A DNA stretch of 64,000 nucleotides, from the NCBI RefSeq assembly GCF_027409185.1, contig NC_084475.1:17194130-17258129 (forward strand), in the 5' to 3' direction. The notes beneath the pieces are model-generated. The model did not search any database, was not told the DNA's origin, and was given only the letters and a program-made list of their open reading frames with translations. This document shows, in pieces, positions 1-10,383 of this stretch. The stretch is from Cynocephalus volans (Eukaryota > Chordata > Mammalia > Dermoptera > Cynocephalidae). The translations under genes were made by a program, and so were the position numbers. How positions within the stretch are numbered: position 1 is the stretch's first letter; each line of letters begins with the position of its first letter.

Positions 1-462
1 AAAATATAAGTGGTGTTTTAGGGATTTAGGCCTCTACCTGTTGCTAAGGGATATACCATATTGTTCTAATGTGATGGAATGTATGTATATCTACTTTTGT
101 TTTACTATTAATAAACATAGTATCAAAAAATCCTTTTCCATGAGGGTTGAAAAGAACATCCCATGAAATAATTGTATTTTCTAACAAGTTGACTAACCAG
201 GATTCCAGTAAAATTAACTAAACATGTGCTAAGCTTTTGGCAAAGGCCATTTCAAACCCATAAAATATCTGATGTTACAAATTTGAAATTGTAAATTAAG
301 AAATGAATAGGTCACATTTGTCCCTTTTTTCAAAACCAGAGAGGTCCTTTACAGGTTGAATTTTAAAAGAAGAGAACCCTCAGAACTGATTCCTAGAAGG
401 CATGATTAGCATTCTATTTCAGGTATTGTTTGACTATAATCCATTGACCTGTTATATTTTAG

Positions 463-542
463 CATGTACATTGCCGTTTTTATCCAGCCTTTCCCATGGT
501 CCTTCTACACAGCCTCTGTTTTCATTGGAATTGCAGCTGCTG
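463..542 (+). CDS. MFSD11: MFSD11 internal exon a (transmembrane segment)
   Basis: This is the first MFSD11 exon in the window. The gene encodes an UNC93-like major facilitator superfamily protein, a predicted 12-helix membrane transporter whose substrate is not established. The exon starts after a TTTTAG acceptor and ends before GTGAGC. Its first base completes a split Cys codon and it then reads MYIAVFIQPFPWSFYT and a hydrophobic stretch ending IGIAAA, so it encodes a membrane helix. The match to the MFSD11 family is recognised from memory of the protein. If the protein has the usual length of about 449 residues, the Met at 464 is near residue 88, and the start codon lies outside the window. 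The last base opens the next codon. Confidence 0.96.
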
Positions 543-669
543 GTGAGCATTTTGGTTTTTATCTTATCTGTTTTCTTTTCTGAGGCCTTTCTAAAGGTAT
601 CATTTATGTGTTTAGTATGTAATGCTAAGTGATTTCATTCTTTTGATAAACTTCTGGTTTGAATTTTAG

Positions 670-766
670 TACTTTGGACATCACAAGGAAACTGCCTGAC
701 AATAAATTCAGATGAGTACACTATTGGAAGAAACAGTGGAATTTTCTGGGCACTCCTGCAGTCTAG
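670..766 (+). CDS. MFSD11: MFSD11 internal exon b
   Basis: The exon lies between a TTTTAG acceptor and a GTAATA donor. With the G carried from the previous exon it reads VLWTSQGNCLTINSDEYTIG and then a stretch ending FWALLQS. The segment GQGN/SQGN-like followed by NSD is a conserved UNC93-family signature between two helices. Phase continues: it ends with AG of a Ser codon finished by the next exon. Confidence 0.96.
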
Positions 767-1009
767 GTAATAATGCTTTTGGAGCTCATTCTTTCCTTTG
801 ATTGATTTAATCTTTTTTGTTTTTTTTTTCCGGTCACACCTAGTTTTTAAGTCTCTGTTTTGTTGAAAATACAGATTTTCCATGATATTTAAGTTAAGTT
901 CCTAGCTGAATATGATACAGATTTAAAACTTTATAGAATTACTTGAAATGAATGGGCCTACCCCATTGTAACTTATTAGTAGTAAATACAAAATATTAAT
1001 CTCCATATA

Positions 1010-1205
1010 TTTAGCATCTGCTATGTTTCGGAGATGATTGTTTTGTTTTTTTTTTAAGTCGGGTCCTTAATTTCACATAATTCTCACACAATCTCATGAG
1101 ATGAGAAGGTATTAGATATTATCTCCATTGTATAGATGAGAAAACAGAGAGACTTAAACGTTAAGTGACTTATCCAGTTTAAACCATCATTGTCTGGACT
1201 CCAAA
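1010..1205 (+). repeat. MIR SINE fragment
   Basis: Contains diagnostic MIR core wording: CACATAATTCTCACACAATC, then ATCTCCATTGTATAGATGAG and AAAACAGAGAGACTTAA. Diverged, intronic. Confidence 0.75.
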
Positions 1206-1934
1206 GGCTACATCCTTCTCGTGGAGCTACACCACCTGGTAGCAGTTAACAAATATACTACAATTCAAAAGTGAGACTAATTATACCAAGAACGAACAAT
1301 ATAGCATATTATATATTTCCTAAGAAAAAAGCAAAAACAATCATCATTCTGCTTATGACTACTAGATTTCAGGAATCTGAAGATTTACCTTCAAGGATCT
1401 TGCCTCAAATTTTGGCCTTGACAAGGCTTAACAGGTGCAAATGTTTAGTTTTAAGGGGTTGTATATTAAGAAACAGCAGTGTAAGTGAATGATTCCTTCC
1501 CTGGGAAAGTATGCTGAATAAAGTGTCTGATAGGATGCAGATAACGAAATTATAGGTTTTTTAAAATTTAGGATTTTAGAAGTAGCATAAGCTTGTTTCT
1601 AAGGAATTACTTTCAGAGTTCCAATACATCACGTGTTTCAAAGTGAGTCAGGACTTTTTTTTTTGAGTCAAGTCTTCTTTGAGGGACAGCTCTGAGTCAG
1701 GCGGCTGTCACATGGAGAGTGTCTGAATTCCATCTGGGTCAGTTAAGTTTTTCAGAAAGTCAGGGTGGAGTTGATGCTTCTAAATGACCTACGGCAGGTA
1801 GATACTTTAAAAATTATGTAGTGCACTCGCTCTCTCTCTCTCTCAGTAAATAATGGGAATAATTGATTTTTTTAAAAAAAACATAAATATTAAGATAATC
1901 TCCCGATATCCTTCCCTCCCTCTTTTTCCCCCAG

Positions 1935-1993
1935 CTTATTCTTTGGAAATCTCTACATATATTTTGCCTGGCAAGGGAAAACTCAAATATCAG
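1935..1993 (+). CDS. MFSD11: MFSD11 internal exon c
   Basis: This is a 59-base exon after a strong pyrimidine tract ending CCCCAG and before GTTTGT. It reads SLFFGNLYIYFAWQGKTQIS, an aromatic-rich helix and short loop. The last G starts the Glu codon completed at 2528. The pyrimidine tract is preceded by a short (CT)n run at 1829-1844. Confidence 0.95.
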
Positions 1994-2527
1994 GTTTGTT
2001 TTATTCACTTTGCTTTATTCAGATATGTTCAAAGCATAATAGTAGTTCCACAAAAATACTCATTGTTGCTTTATTCAAACATTATCCTAGTGAACCTTGG
2101 TACCTCAAATCTCAAATTTTAGCTTTTACTAAACTTTTTCCTTGGATTATATTACTAAAGTAGGATTATGGTTTATGACTGTGCTTCAGGAGGCATCTCA
2201 AGGTATGAAAGAAGGTTATGCTGTGTGCGAGTGTAGTATTCTGTCATCAGAAGACTTGAACGCTCAGTTGTTTTATCTGTACATTTCTTTGATAAGAATG
2301 TTATTAAGTTTTTGTGCTGTTTTTCTTTTGGTTTATTTGTATTTTCTAACTGAAAGACGAAGGTGGATGTATTCTGTTTATCTCCTCGCCCTAAGTTTTT
2401 ACTGATGCATTAAAGTAAAAATTTAATGAGAAAATGTTTTGATGGTATAAGCAACCCTGGACATAGTACTAATTCTGGAATTGTTTGGTAGATGCTATCT
2501 ACTTTTTTCTTTTTTTTTCTCTCCTAG

Positions 2528-2672
2528 AGAGTGACCGAAGAACAGTGTTTATTGCCTTGACAGTGATTAGCCTTGTGGGGACAGTTCTGTTCTTTCTCAT
2601 TCGGAAACCAGATTCTGAAAATGTCCTGGGGGAAGATGAATCTTCTGATGATCAGGACATGGAATTCAACGA
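2528..2672 (+). CDS. MFSD11: MFSD11 internal exon d (helix plus acidic central loop)
   Basis: The exon begins after CTCCTAG and ends with GA before GTAAGA. It reads ESDRRTVFIALTVISLVGTV, continuing through a membrane helix, then RKPDSEN and an acidic stretch with EDESSDDQD. That acidic segment fits the long cytosolic loop between the two six-helix halves of a major facilitator protein. The ORF appears to run on to TAA at 2674-2676, but those bases are the donor site, not a real stop. Confidence 0.97.
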
Positions 2673-2917
2673 GTAAGAAGTTGGAAATATTCCTTTCTAT
2701 ATTAAAATAGATTTTGAGTAATCTAGTCTAGAGATTACCAACCTGTTTAGCCAACTGGTATCCGATACTTTGTGTAGGTTACCAGGGGCATGACATGAGG
2801 GAAAAGTTTTCAAGCAAATAAGAAAAGGAAGAAGATAAAGGGGAATCTGTGAGGAAGGAAGAAAGAAAAGGTCAACAAAAAAAGAGAGGTAGTGGAAAGG
2901 TATACTGGGAATTTAAG

Positions 2918-3010
2918 TGTATTCCCAGCTTTGCTACTGACTCGTGTGGCTCTAGACAGTAGCAGTAATCCCGTCAATGTCTCTAGGCCTCAGTTTCCTC
3001 AGTCAGTTCA
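2918..3010 (+). repeat. MIR SINE fragment
   Basis: Reads CCAGCTTTGCTACTGACTCG, then GGCCTCAGTTTCCTCAGTCA, which is the 5' half of a MIR element in sense. Confidence 0.65.
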
Positions 3011-3984
3011 GCAGATGCCGTGGGTGTTTTTATATGCAAGGATATGGGCTTATAAAGTGAAATAGAAAATAGTCTTTGCCCTCACTTACTGTTTCTGTGG
3101 TCCAGGTCTAAAGTTTTCCAATTCCTGTGGTCTGAGTGAGTGGCAGGGCCATCAACAGTTGTCACAGATGAGCCCTGGTTGTGACCAGGCTCTTGCTCAT
3201 GGTACCTGGCTCTTACACTAACTTATGCACGTGGTATTCCCCAAAGTAGTATGTAGCCCTATGTTTTTGTAAAACAAGTATATAGCACAATGTTTTTGTA
3301 AAAATTGTGAATTACCTGAGCGCATTGCAATTGTAAGTGACACTATTTACAACATCACAGGCAATTTCTCTACAGTATCATGTAGAATTGAGGAAGGGGA
3401 AATGAGAAATGAATCTTTGCCATCCTTGTTTTGCATTGTTAATTGACAATTTATGAAGATTGCCTTACAGCGTTTTATCTGTTGTTAAAACTTTTGCATT
3501 GAGCATTCTGTACTGTCTTTTTAATCCAGAAAGGGTCTAAAATTCTTCAGTTATAAAATCATTAAGTGTTCAAAATTTGCACTAAGATTGTTTAAAGCAA
3601 AAGAAAGGTGGTACTTTGGTTTAGATATATAAGTATATATGTGTGTGTGTTTGTATATGTATGTATTACATATATACATTTTTTTTTTTAACACAAACCA
3701 GTAGATACTGGAGAAAAGGTCTGTCTGTGAAGATGAATACCACAAATTCAACAAAAATTAAACATCCATTAATTCAGCAAATGTTAGGTGTTGGTGCTAT
3801 GGAGAGAGACACAAGCCACCCCTGTTTTCAAGGAACTTGGCTGCTGAGTGGAGGAGACAGACAGGGATTATGTAACTGTGATGAGTTGTGCAGTTCTTAC
3901 AAATACTGCTCAGTCTTTTTAGCATTCTGCCTTCCTGAGTTGTCTCCCAAACTTGGAGCCTCTGTATCTTTGTTCTACATATAG

Positions 3985-4370
3985 CCTGGAGTTATGTGCC
4001 AGCCTTCTTCTAAACCTGGGAGATATAGGAGTGAACAAGACAGCTAAGTCCCTGTTCTCATGGGACTTAATTTTAGAGGGGATGGTGGACAATTCACATG
4101 TAAGAAAATATCAAAGTAAGTGTTAGGGAGACAGTGAAAGAGGGGGTGGTGCTGGAGAGCCGGGTGGCTCCCTGAGACCTGCCTGGTGAGGAGTAAAGAT
4201 CAGAGGATGGTCATTGCCAAGGCCAGGTAGTAGCTGGGGGACAGGTGGACCCCCAGCTTGCAAGGATGAGGGAGTGGAAGTGGGAGTGTCTGCGGTAGGC
4301 AGAGTTAGATTAGGGATATGTGTCTTATTCTTGGTGTGATTAGAAGCCACTGAGGGTATAAGTAGGACCT
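3985..4370 (+). repeat. L2 LINE 3' fragment
   Basis: Phrases such as GAGTGAACAAGACAGCTAAG followed by CCCTGTTCTCATGGGACTTA are typical of the L2 3' end. The right part up to the CYN target site (GTGATTAGAAGCCACTGAG) also looks L2-like. A weaker L2-like piece lies at about 3770-3880. Confidence 0.6.
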
Positions 4371-4377
4371 GATTTTA

Positions 4378-4540
4378 TTTTATTTTATTTATTTATTTTT
4401 TAAATTTTTTTTGTCTTTTTCGTGACCGGCACTCAGTCAGTGAGCGCACCGGCCATTCCTATATAGGATCCGAACCCGCTGCGGGAGCGTCGCTGCGCTC
4501 CCAGCGCCGCACTCTCCCGAGTGCCCCACGGGCTCGGCCC
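4378..4540 (-). mobile_element. CYN tRNA-Ile dimer SINE with 17-bp TSD
   Basis: Antisense dimeric SINE with a (TTTTA)n-like tail at the left, the CTATATAGGATCCGAACC junction and the terminal GGCTCGGCCC. It is flanked by perfect 17-bp duplications, AGTAGGACCTGATTTTA at 4361-4377 and 4541-4557. The arm around 4473-4510 is unusual: GGGAGCGTCGCTGCGCTCCC replaces the usual TTGGTGTTATCAGCACC type loop, giving a CpG-rich variant. Confidence 0.88.
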
Positions 4541-4716
4541 AGTAGGACCTGATTTTAAAGGATCCCACTTAAAGGTCTCACAGAAAATTATCTGAAGGTG
4601 CAAAACGGCAGCTCGATATCTGTCTTCTACCTCAGATGCTTAGTTTACATCTCTGAGGATCTGTAGAAATGCCTGGTAATCTCTAGGCATTCTGCATTGG
4701 CAGTTGCCTCTGTGCT

Positions 4717-4827
4717 CTCTCCCTCCCCCTGCCTTCATCCCTCCTTTCTTGCCTGCCTCCCCTCCCTTCCCTTCCCTTCCTTTCTGTCCTTTCTCCTTCC
4801 CTCTCTTCCTCCCTTCGTTCCTTCCCC
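4717..4827 (+). repeat. Polypyrimidine tract
   Basis: About 110 bases almost entirely of C and T with CCTTCCCTTCCCTTCC-type units, intronic. No coding reading is supported on either strand despite purine-rich ORFs on the minus strand. Confidence 0.8.
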
Positions 4828-4849
4828 CTATATCTGAGTGACTCAGATA

Positions 4850-4940
4850 TTCCAGGCTTTGTTTGGAGGACACTGCATTGAACAAAACAAATAGAAGTTT
4901 GTGCATTCACGGAGCTCACTTTCTAGTGGGGAACATACTG
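4850..4940 (+). repeat. L2 LINE fragment
   Basis: ATTGAACAAAACAAATAGAA followed by CACGGAGCTCACTTTCTAGT matches the usual L2 3' wording. Confidence 0.55.
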
Positions 4941-5027
4941 GCCAGCTACCAAAAAGAGAAAAAAAAAAGGGACGGAAAATTTAGCCGGGGACAGAGAGAA
5001 AAGAAATAAAATTGTGTTTTGATTTTT

Positions 5028-5245
5028 AACAGCTTTATTGAGATATAACTCATAGACCATACAACCCACCCATTTAAAAGTACAATTCAATGCTTTTTAG
5101 TATATGGTATTCACGGAGTTGTGTATTCATTATTACAGCCAATTTTAGTACATTTTCATTACCCCAAAAAGGAGCCTTGTACCCCTTAGCCATCTGCTAT
5201 TTTATCAGCACCATGCTCTAACCAACTGAACTCTAGCCAACCCCC
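5028..5245 (-). repeat. Antisense old L1 3' end with CYN relic
   Basis: AACAGCTTTATTGAGATATA onward is the classic reverse complement of an L1M 3' end. From about 5197 to 5245 the text changes to a CYN monomer relic (TCAGCACCATGCTCTAACCA ...). No poly(A) or duplication is clear. Confidence 0.7.
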
Positions 5246-5249
5246 ATGT

Positions 5250-5480
5250 AGTATTTTAACTAGGACAAATATAAAGCAGGGAATGGGTACAGAAGTATGG
5301 GTTGAGTGTGGAGGGTTTGCAGTTATAGACAGCATTGCTAGGGAAGGCTGAGAAGGTAACATTTAGGTCAAGACCTGAAAGAGGTGAGCTAGTTGTGGTT
5401 TTTACTCTGGAGTGAGATGGGAAGCCATTGGAAAGTTTGAAAGAGGACTGTAATGATCTAACCTAATGTTAAACTTTGAC
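5250..5480 (+). repeat. L2 LINE fragment
   Basis: TAACATTTAGGTCAAGACCT, then GATGGGAAGCCATTGGAAAG, match the L2 3' region as I know it. Diverged. Confidence 0.55.
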
Positions 5481-5889
5481 CCACACAAAGCTGAGGTACT
5501 GGGGGTTGTCTTATTTTAGAATTCTTGTACTAAAAATACCTTCCTTTAATACCTCACTGAATTGAATTGGAAGTGATTTGTAGCTGAGTTGATTGTACTA
5601 TTTTGATAGTCTGTAGAGTATGAATCAGTTCCTGCTTACTTGGGGCCCGAAGTGTAAAATATTGGAATCCTACATTGGATCCTATCCAAGTACGAGATGA
5701 GGGTACTACCAATGGAAGGCCTGAGTTTTATGGTGTGGAAAAAAGTTTTTCTGTTAGAACATACTACCTTTTTCGTGTTAGTAATTTATTTGTTAAGTCA
5801 ACTGGATCTTCATTAGGTTTATTTTTATAAGCAATATTATTTAAAGATATGAGAGAAGTAGACTTGGCTGGTAGGGTAAGAAATGTAAT

Positions 5890-6026
5890 TTTTTTTTTTT
5901 TTTTTTTTTTTTGAATGGTACCACGCTCAGCCAGTGAGCGAACTGGCCATCCCTATATAGGATCCGAACCTGCGGCCTCGGCACTATCAGCGCTGCACTC
6001 TCCCGAGTGAGCCACAGGGCCGGCCC
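5890..6026 (-). mobile_element. CYN SINE, partial dimer, 11-bp TSD
   Basis: Long oligo-T at left (antisense tail), then ACCACGCTCAGCCAGTGAGC, the CCCTATATAGGATCC junction and terminal GGCCGGCCC. Duplications AGAAATGTAAT at 5879-5889 and 6027-6037 are perfect. The inner monomer lost its tail-proximal part. Confidence 0.9.
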
Positions 6027-6077
6027 AGAAATGTAATCTTTTAAAAACTTTCTCACCATGATCTTATTAACAATTAT

Positions 6078-6255
6078 ATTTTAAATTATACTATATCATT
6101 TAATTCCCACAGGTAAGTGGTAGTGTTCTTATTTTACCAATGGGGAAATAAAACTTATAGAAATAAAGTCACTTGTCTAAAATCACATGATTAATAAGTG
6201 GCAAAGCCAGGTCTCTGACTCCAAAGCCCATATTTTTAACCAATAGATTATTCTG
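6078..6255 (+). repeat. MIR SINE fragment
   Basis: ATTTAATTCCCACAGGTAAG ... ATTTTACCAATGGGGAAATA ... AATAAGTGGCAAAGCCAGG fits a sense MIR 3' half. Confidence 0.75.
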
Positions 6256-6717
6256 CATCCCAACCATATCAAACAGAGGGTAGTAACGGTTTTGAAGACT
6301 TTCAGTGCTGAGGAACTGACTTTTTATTACATAGTAGGGTGGTGGAAAATCAAGTACTCACAGATTATATTTGTAGTCAGAAAGCAGCAGGATAGAGGGT
6401 ATTTTTGTCCTGGCTTGAGTATCATTTCTGAAAAAGATGTGCGTGAGTATGTGCAATAAATTTAATATAAAAGAATTGTCTTCCATTGTTAGGAATAAAG
6501 ATGTGCTCAGGTGGCACTTTAAATGCATTCTCTGAAGCAAAGATGTGGGTTGTGAAGGGACACTTGGGAGTGAGGAACATTGACAGTCACTAGAAATGTT
6601 TGCCAGACCATGCAGAGGACAGAGTTCTTACAACTTAAGTGAAAATGTGATGGTATTTTTGTTTTCTTTTTAAGTTTCAAGGGAACAAACTTTTTTTTAA
6701 AAATTTTATTTTCTCAG

Positions 6718-6758
6718 GTCTGCCCAGAACAATATGACAAAGGCAGTAGATGCATTTA
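6718..6758 (+). CDS. MFSD11: MFSD11 41-base micro-exon
   Basis: This very short exon follows TTTTCTCAG and precedes GTAAGT. Joined to the previous GA it reads ESAQNNMTKAVDAF and leaves one A for the next codon. It continues the polar central loop. It is too short to appear as an independent ORF. It was placed because the phase, both splice sites and the residues all fit MFSD11. Confidence 0.93.
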
Positions 6759-7149
6759 GTAAGTATTTTCTGTATCTGAACTGCAAGAACTGTTCAGGAA
6801 CAACTTCAGCATTTGCCTTTTCCCTTTTCCCTGGTAACTTTGAACTTTGGATTGACGATACCCCAGTGTTTTCGTTTTTCCAGGTATGCTGCTCTGAAAT
6901 ACATTAGCCTTCTCCCTAAATCTCTCTCTAACATGGGGATGTGAGGGACAGATGCTAATATGACTGCCCACCTGAGCATGTGTGTGAGGGAGGCCGGAGG
7001 AGGCCGCAAAGCACACAGGCTCTCAGGAGTTGGGAGTCTACTGGAAGTCAGCACGGGAAGGAAGAGCAGATTGCTTGTCATCCCTCAGAGCCAGGCAGTA
7101 GCTCCACTGGCCCAGTAGCTAGTGAGAACAATTGTGCTCATCCATTGAG

Positions 7150-7365
7150 AGTTCTTACTGGCCAAGGACTCTGCTAAACTCTGTATGTTTTACTTTATGT
7201 AATTCTCACAACAATTCTGTGAGTATCCTGTAATGTGTACCTACCATTATGTCCATTTATAGAAGAGAAAACCAAGGCTTAGAGAAATAAAATTACCCAA
7301 AGTCAACCAGCTAGTAGTAGGTGGCTGAGCTGGTGTTCAAGCCCAAACAGTCAGACAGGTAGAGA
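7150..7365 (+). repeat. MIR SINE
   Basis: Near-complete sense MIR: AAGGACTCTGCTAAACTCTG, then TAATTCTCACAACAATTCTG, GAGAAAACCAAGGCTTAGAG and GTGGCTGAGCTGGTGTTCAA. Confidence 0.8.
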
Positions 7366-8910
7366 CAGAGATTCTCATAATGGGATCTATGGTTCCTTCA
7401 GAAACAGGCAGCCGTGGCTTCTGACTCCGTTGAGTTCCATTTGCTTCTGCTTACAGCTGTCTCAGCTTCTTTCTCTCCAGAAGAGAGAATCTGACTGAGG
7501 CAGTTACTCTCCAGCAGGGAGCAGCCTTTTGGGGCCATGTTCTTTTAGTAAGCCCATTGTAGGCCCTTGGGCCTTATGACCTCATGACCTTAAGTAATTA
7601 TGACTAGCTTATAGGTTGCCTCCAGCTAGAGTGCAGATTCTTAATCTAATCAGCTGTGGCCTGGCTCAGTTGACACAGACCATTACAACCTTTGGCTGAG
7701 GAATTCCTGTAGCCTCTTTTTTCAGAAGAACTGTGAGCATCACAGACTGAGCCTTGCATACATAGTATATCACTGTTAAAACTGTTCTGTCAGGCTTTTA
7801 TACATTTCTTATGTTTCAGGAATACATTAATTATTATAAATTGGGGCTACATGTGATAATTAAAAGGGATATAGCCTGACTCCCCTAGTAAGATGAGAGG
7901 TCACCACTGTCAAAGGTGGTCTGGCTTTCAGCTTTGCAGGTCTAGAAACTTGTCTGTGAGAAGACCTATTATTGACCAGAGAGGTCAGAGGGGAAAGGAC
8001 TGGAGGTAAATAAACTCACAGAAATGGCAGTTTAACAATTTATGATGGCATTTAATATTTTTTAGGGAGCCCTTGCATGGATATTCTCTTCTTGTTATCA
8101 GGGGTCTATCATTTCTTGTTATCAAGAGAGCCACATTGGCTTCCTTGGTGAGCATGGAGTCAGGAAAGGGAGGTTGATGACCTTCAGGCTAATGAGTGGT
8201 TTCCCCAACCATGTTGAGGCTTGATGCAGCCTCCCTGCTCCATTACAGAACCCCCCTCTGGCTGTCTGTTGGTGTTAACCAGAGTCAGGACAGCCTCCTA
8301 GATGGATGGACAAACTTTGCCTCATCTCTCTCTGTAAAATGAGGCACTAACACATTTAGGGCTACATGCTTTTCATCATGGAGCTAGTTGATTACTAGTT
8401 GATCGCGTTGTTATAGAATATTGGGCTGTCAGGTTTGAGTAGGGAGAAAGAAGGCAGCAGCCAGAAAAGGTCAAGCATATAACGTGCTATAGGGGAAGCA
8501 GGTTTAGGGGATGGTTCCTGGACTATTGGGGAACACCATGAGGTTATGAGTTGGCGAGGGAGCCAAGAGCAAAGAGAAAAAGGAAGAATGGCAGAGCTTT
8601 ATGTAGCCTGTGTGAGGGCCAGTGTTCATTTATTAATTAATCGTGACATTCCTTCAGTTGGTGCTGTGATGAATGTTGTACAGAGAAGGTTTCTACTGAT
8701 TATCTAAAAGCACTTAGTTCCTGAACCAAGTGTATAAGTTTAATGTGATTCTAGGATATTTCAGTGAAATTTTTTAAAATTTATTTTTTGATCTTGACAA
8801 AACAGTGTTAAACTTCATCTGCTAGATTTAATGTCTGAAAACAGCCAAGAGGATTTTTAAAAAGGAGATGAGGGACTTATCCTGATGAACATTAAAATCT
8901 ATTACGAATA

Positions 8911-8991
8911 TGAGGGCACTTCCACAAGTTCATGGAAAGATTTGTATTATCTTTCAATTCTATTTTCCATGAACTTTTAGAAGTACCCTCG
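8911..8991. mobile_element. Palindromic mariner-like MITE copy 1
   Basis: An 81-bp element, flanked by TA dinucleotides (8909-8910, 8992-8993), is nearly an inverted repeat. The left end TGAGGGCACTTC...AAGTTCATGGAAA is mirrored by TTTCCATGAACTT...GAAGTACCCTCG. It has no coding capacity. The same family recurs at 19129-19212 and 41024-41153. TA flanks and size suggest a Tc1/mariner-derived MITE. Confidence 0.8.
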
Positions 8992-9119
8992 TACATTTGA
9001 AAACATAAGAATAGCAAGAGCAGTGGAACAAAGTCTAGAATCAGGTTCATGCCCATATAAGAATGCAGAATACCATAAAAGTGCATCTTAAGTGCTGACT
9101 GCATAGAAAAATGTATAGA

Positions 9120-10045
9120 TGCATACTTCTCCTTACACTAAAATTCTAGGTAGATTAAAGATTAAATGTAAAAATGAAACCATAAAAGTAATTGAAGAAA
9201 ATAATTGGGTGAGAAAAGACTTGCAGACAGGTAAGTCAAACAATAAGGGAAAAGACTGTTCTTTGGCGAACTAAAATATAAAATTTTAGTCTATCAACAC
9301 AACCTAACAAAGTTAAAACGGCAAGGAAGATCTGGGGACGGTATTTGCAGTATATGATGAAAGGCTGTTATGAACCAATGAGAAAAGCATTAACCCTCCA
9401 GTAGAAAATAGGCATTTTACAAATGTAGAAAAAATTATTATAACTTATGTATAAAAAATGCATGTTAGAAACAGTTTTCTACTGAATTTTTTTTTTTTTT
9501 TTTTGGCTGCTGGCTGGTACAAGGAACTGAACCCTTGATCTTTGTGTTACAAAGCCGTACTCTAACCAACTGAGCTAACTGGCCAGCCTTTGAATTTCAA
9601 AAGATAAAAAACAATTTTCTGTATTATGAGGGGTAGGTACTTACACGTATAAGACCACACCACTGATAGGCTATATATTTGTCTTACCTTGTGAAAAGTA
9701 ATCTGTCAATATCCTTTAAAAATGTTTATAGTTTTGCCCCAGTGGAATAACCAGTTCCACTAATAAGATTATCCTCAGGAAATAATTAAGAATTTTTGCC
9801 AAGATTTAACTAATAATGTGTTTATATTAGTGAGAAATTGGAAATAATTGTAATATTCAGCTGAAGCATTACATCTATGCAATAGATTACCCTAGCCGTT
9901 AAGATGACCTCTGCAAAAGTTTTAAGATATTTGCTTTGTTATGTAAAAACAAATTATAAAATAACAAATATATAGTGGGATTTAATTTTATTTAAAAAAA
10001 GCATGGAAAAAGTCTGGAAGAAGATTCATTAAGGTGTTAGATTAT
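9120..10045 (+). repeat. Old L1/HAL1-type fragment, sense
   Basis: A-rich text such as AAAATTCTAGGTAGATTAAA and AGAAATTGGAAATAATTGTA is typical of a diverged LINE-1 3' region. It is interrupted by a CYN monomer at 9485-9587. The subfamily is not determined. Confidence 0.5.
9485..9587 (-). mobile_element. CYN SINE monomer
   Basis: Oligo-T then GGCTGCTGGCTGGTACAAGG, GAACCCTTGATC (B-box complement) and CTAACCAACTGAGCTAACTG, ending GGCCAGCC: one tRNA-Ile-like unit in antisense. Confidence 0.85.
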
Positions 10046-10054
10046 TATTATTTT

Positions 10055-10383
10055 TTTAATGGGATAGCTTTATTGAGGTGTATTTCACATACCATATGAT
10101 TCACCCATTTAATTTAAACATTTCATTGCAAATTCAGTGCAGTTTATTATATCACAGAGTCGTGCAACTAACCATCACCACAATTTTAGAACATTTTCAT
10201 CACTCCAAAAAGAATCCCTGTACCTATTAGCAGTCACCTCTCATTTCCATCCCCCACCCACCCCTCACTTCCTGCCCCCATCCCGAGCCCTAGGCAACCA
10301 TTACATTAACCTATTTTCTTTCTGTCTATAGATTTGCCTATTTTGGACATTTCATATAAATGGAATTATACAATATTGTCTTT
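10055..10383 (-). repeat. Antisense L1M 3' end
   Basis: TAGCTTTATTGAGGTGTATT through CAACCATTACATTAACCTAT and TTTGGACATTTCATATAAAT is a well known antisense L1 3' sequence. Confidence 0.85.

Noticed and set aside
2142..2405. 87-codon ORF with hydrophobic segments between MFSD11 exons
   Set aside because: No splice sites in phase and no counterpart in the MFSD11 protein; intron sequence.
4640..4919. Arg/Glu/Gly-rich ORFs on the minus strand
   Set aside because: Translations of the polypyrimidine tract; low complexity only.
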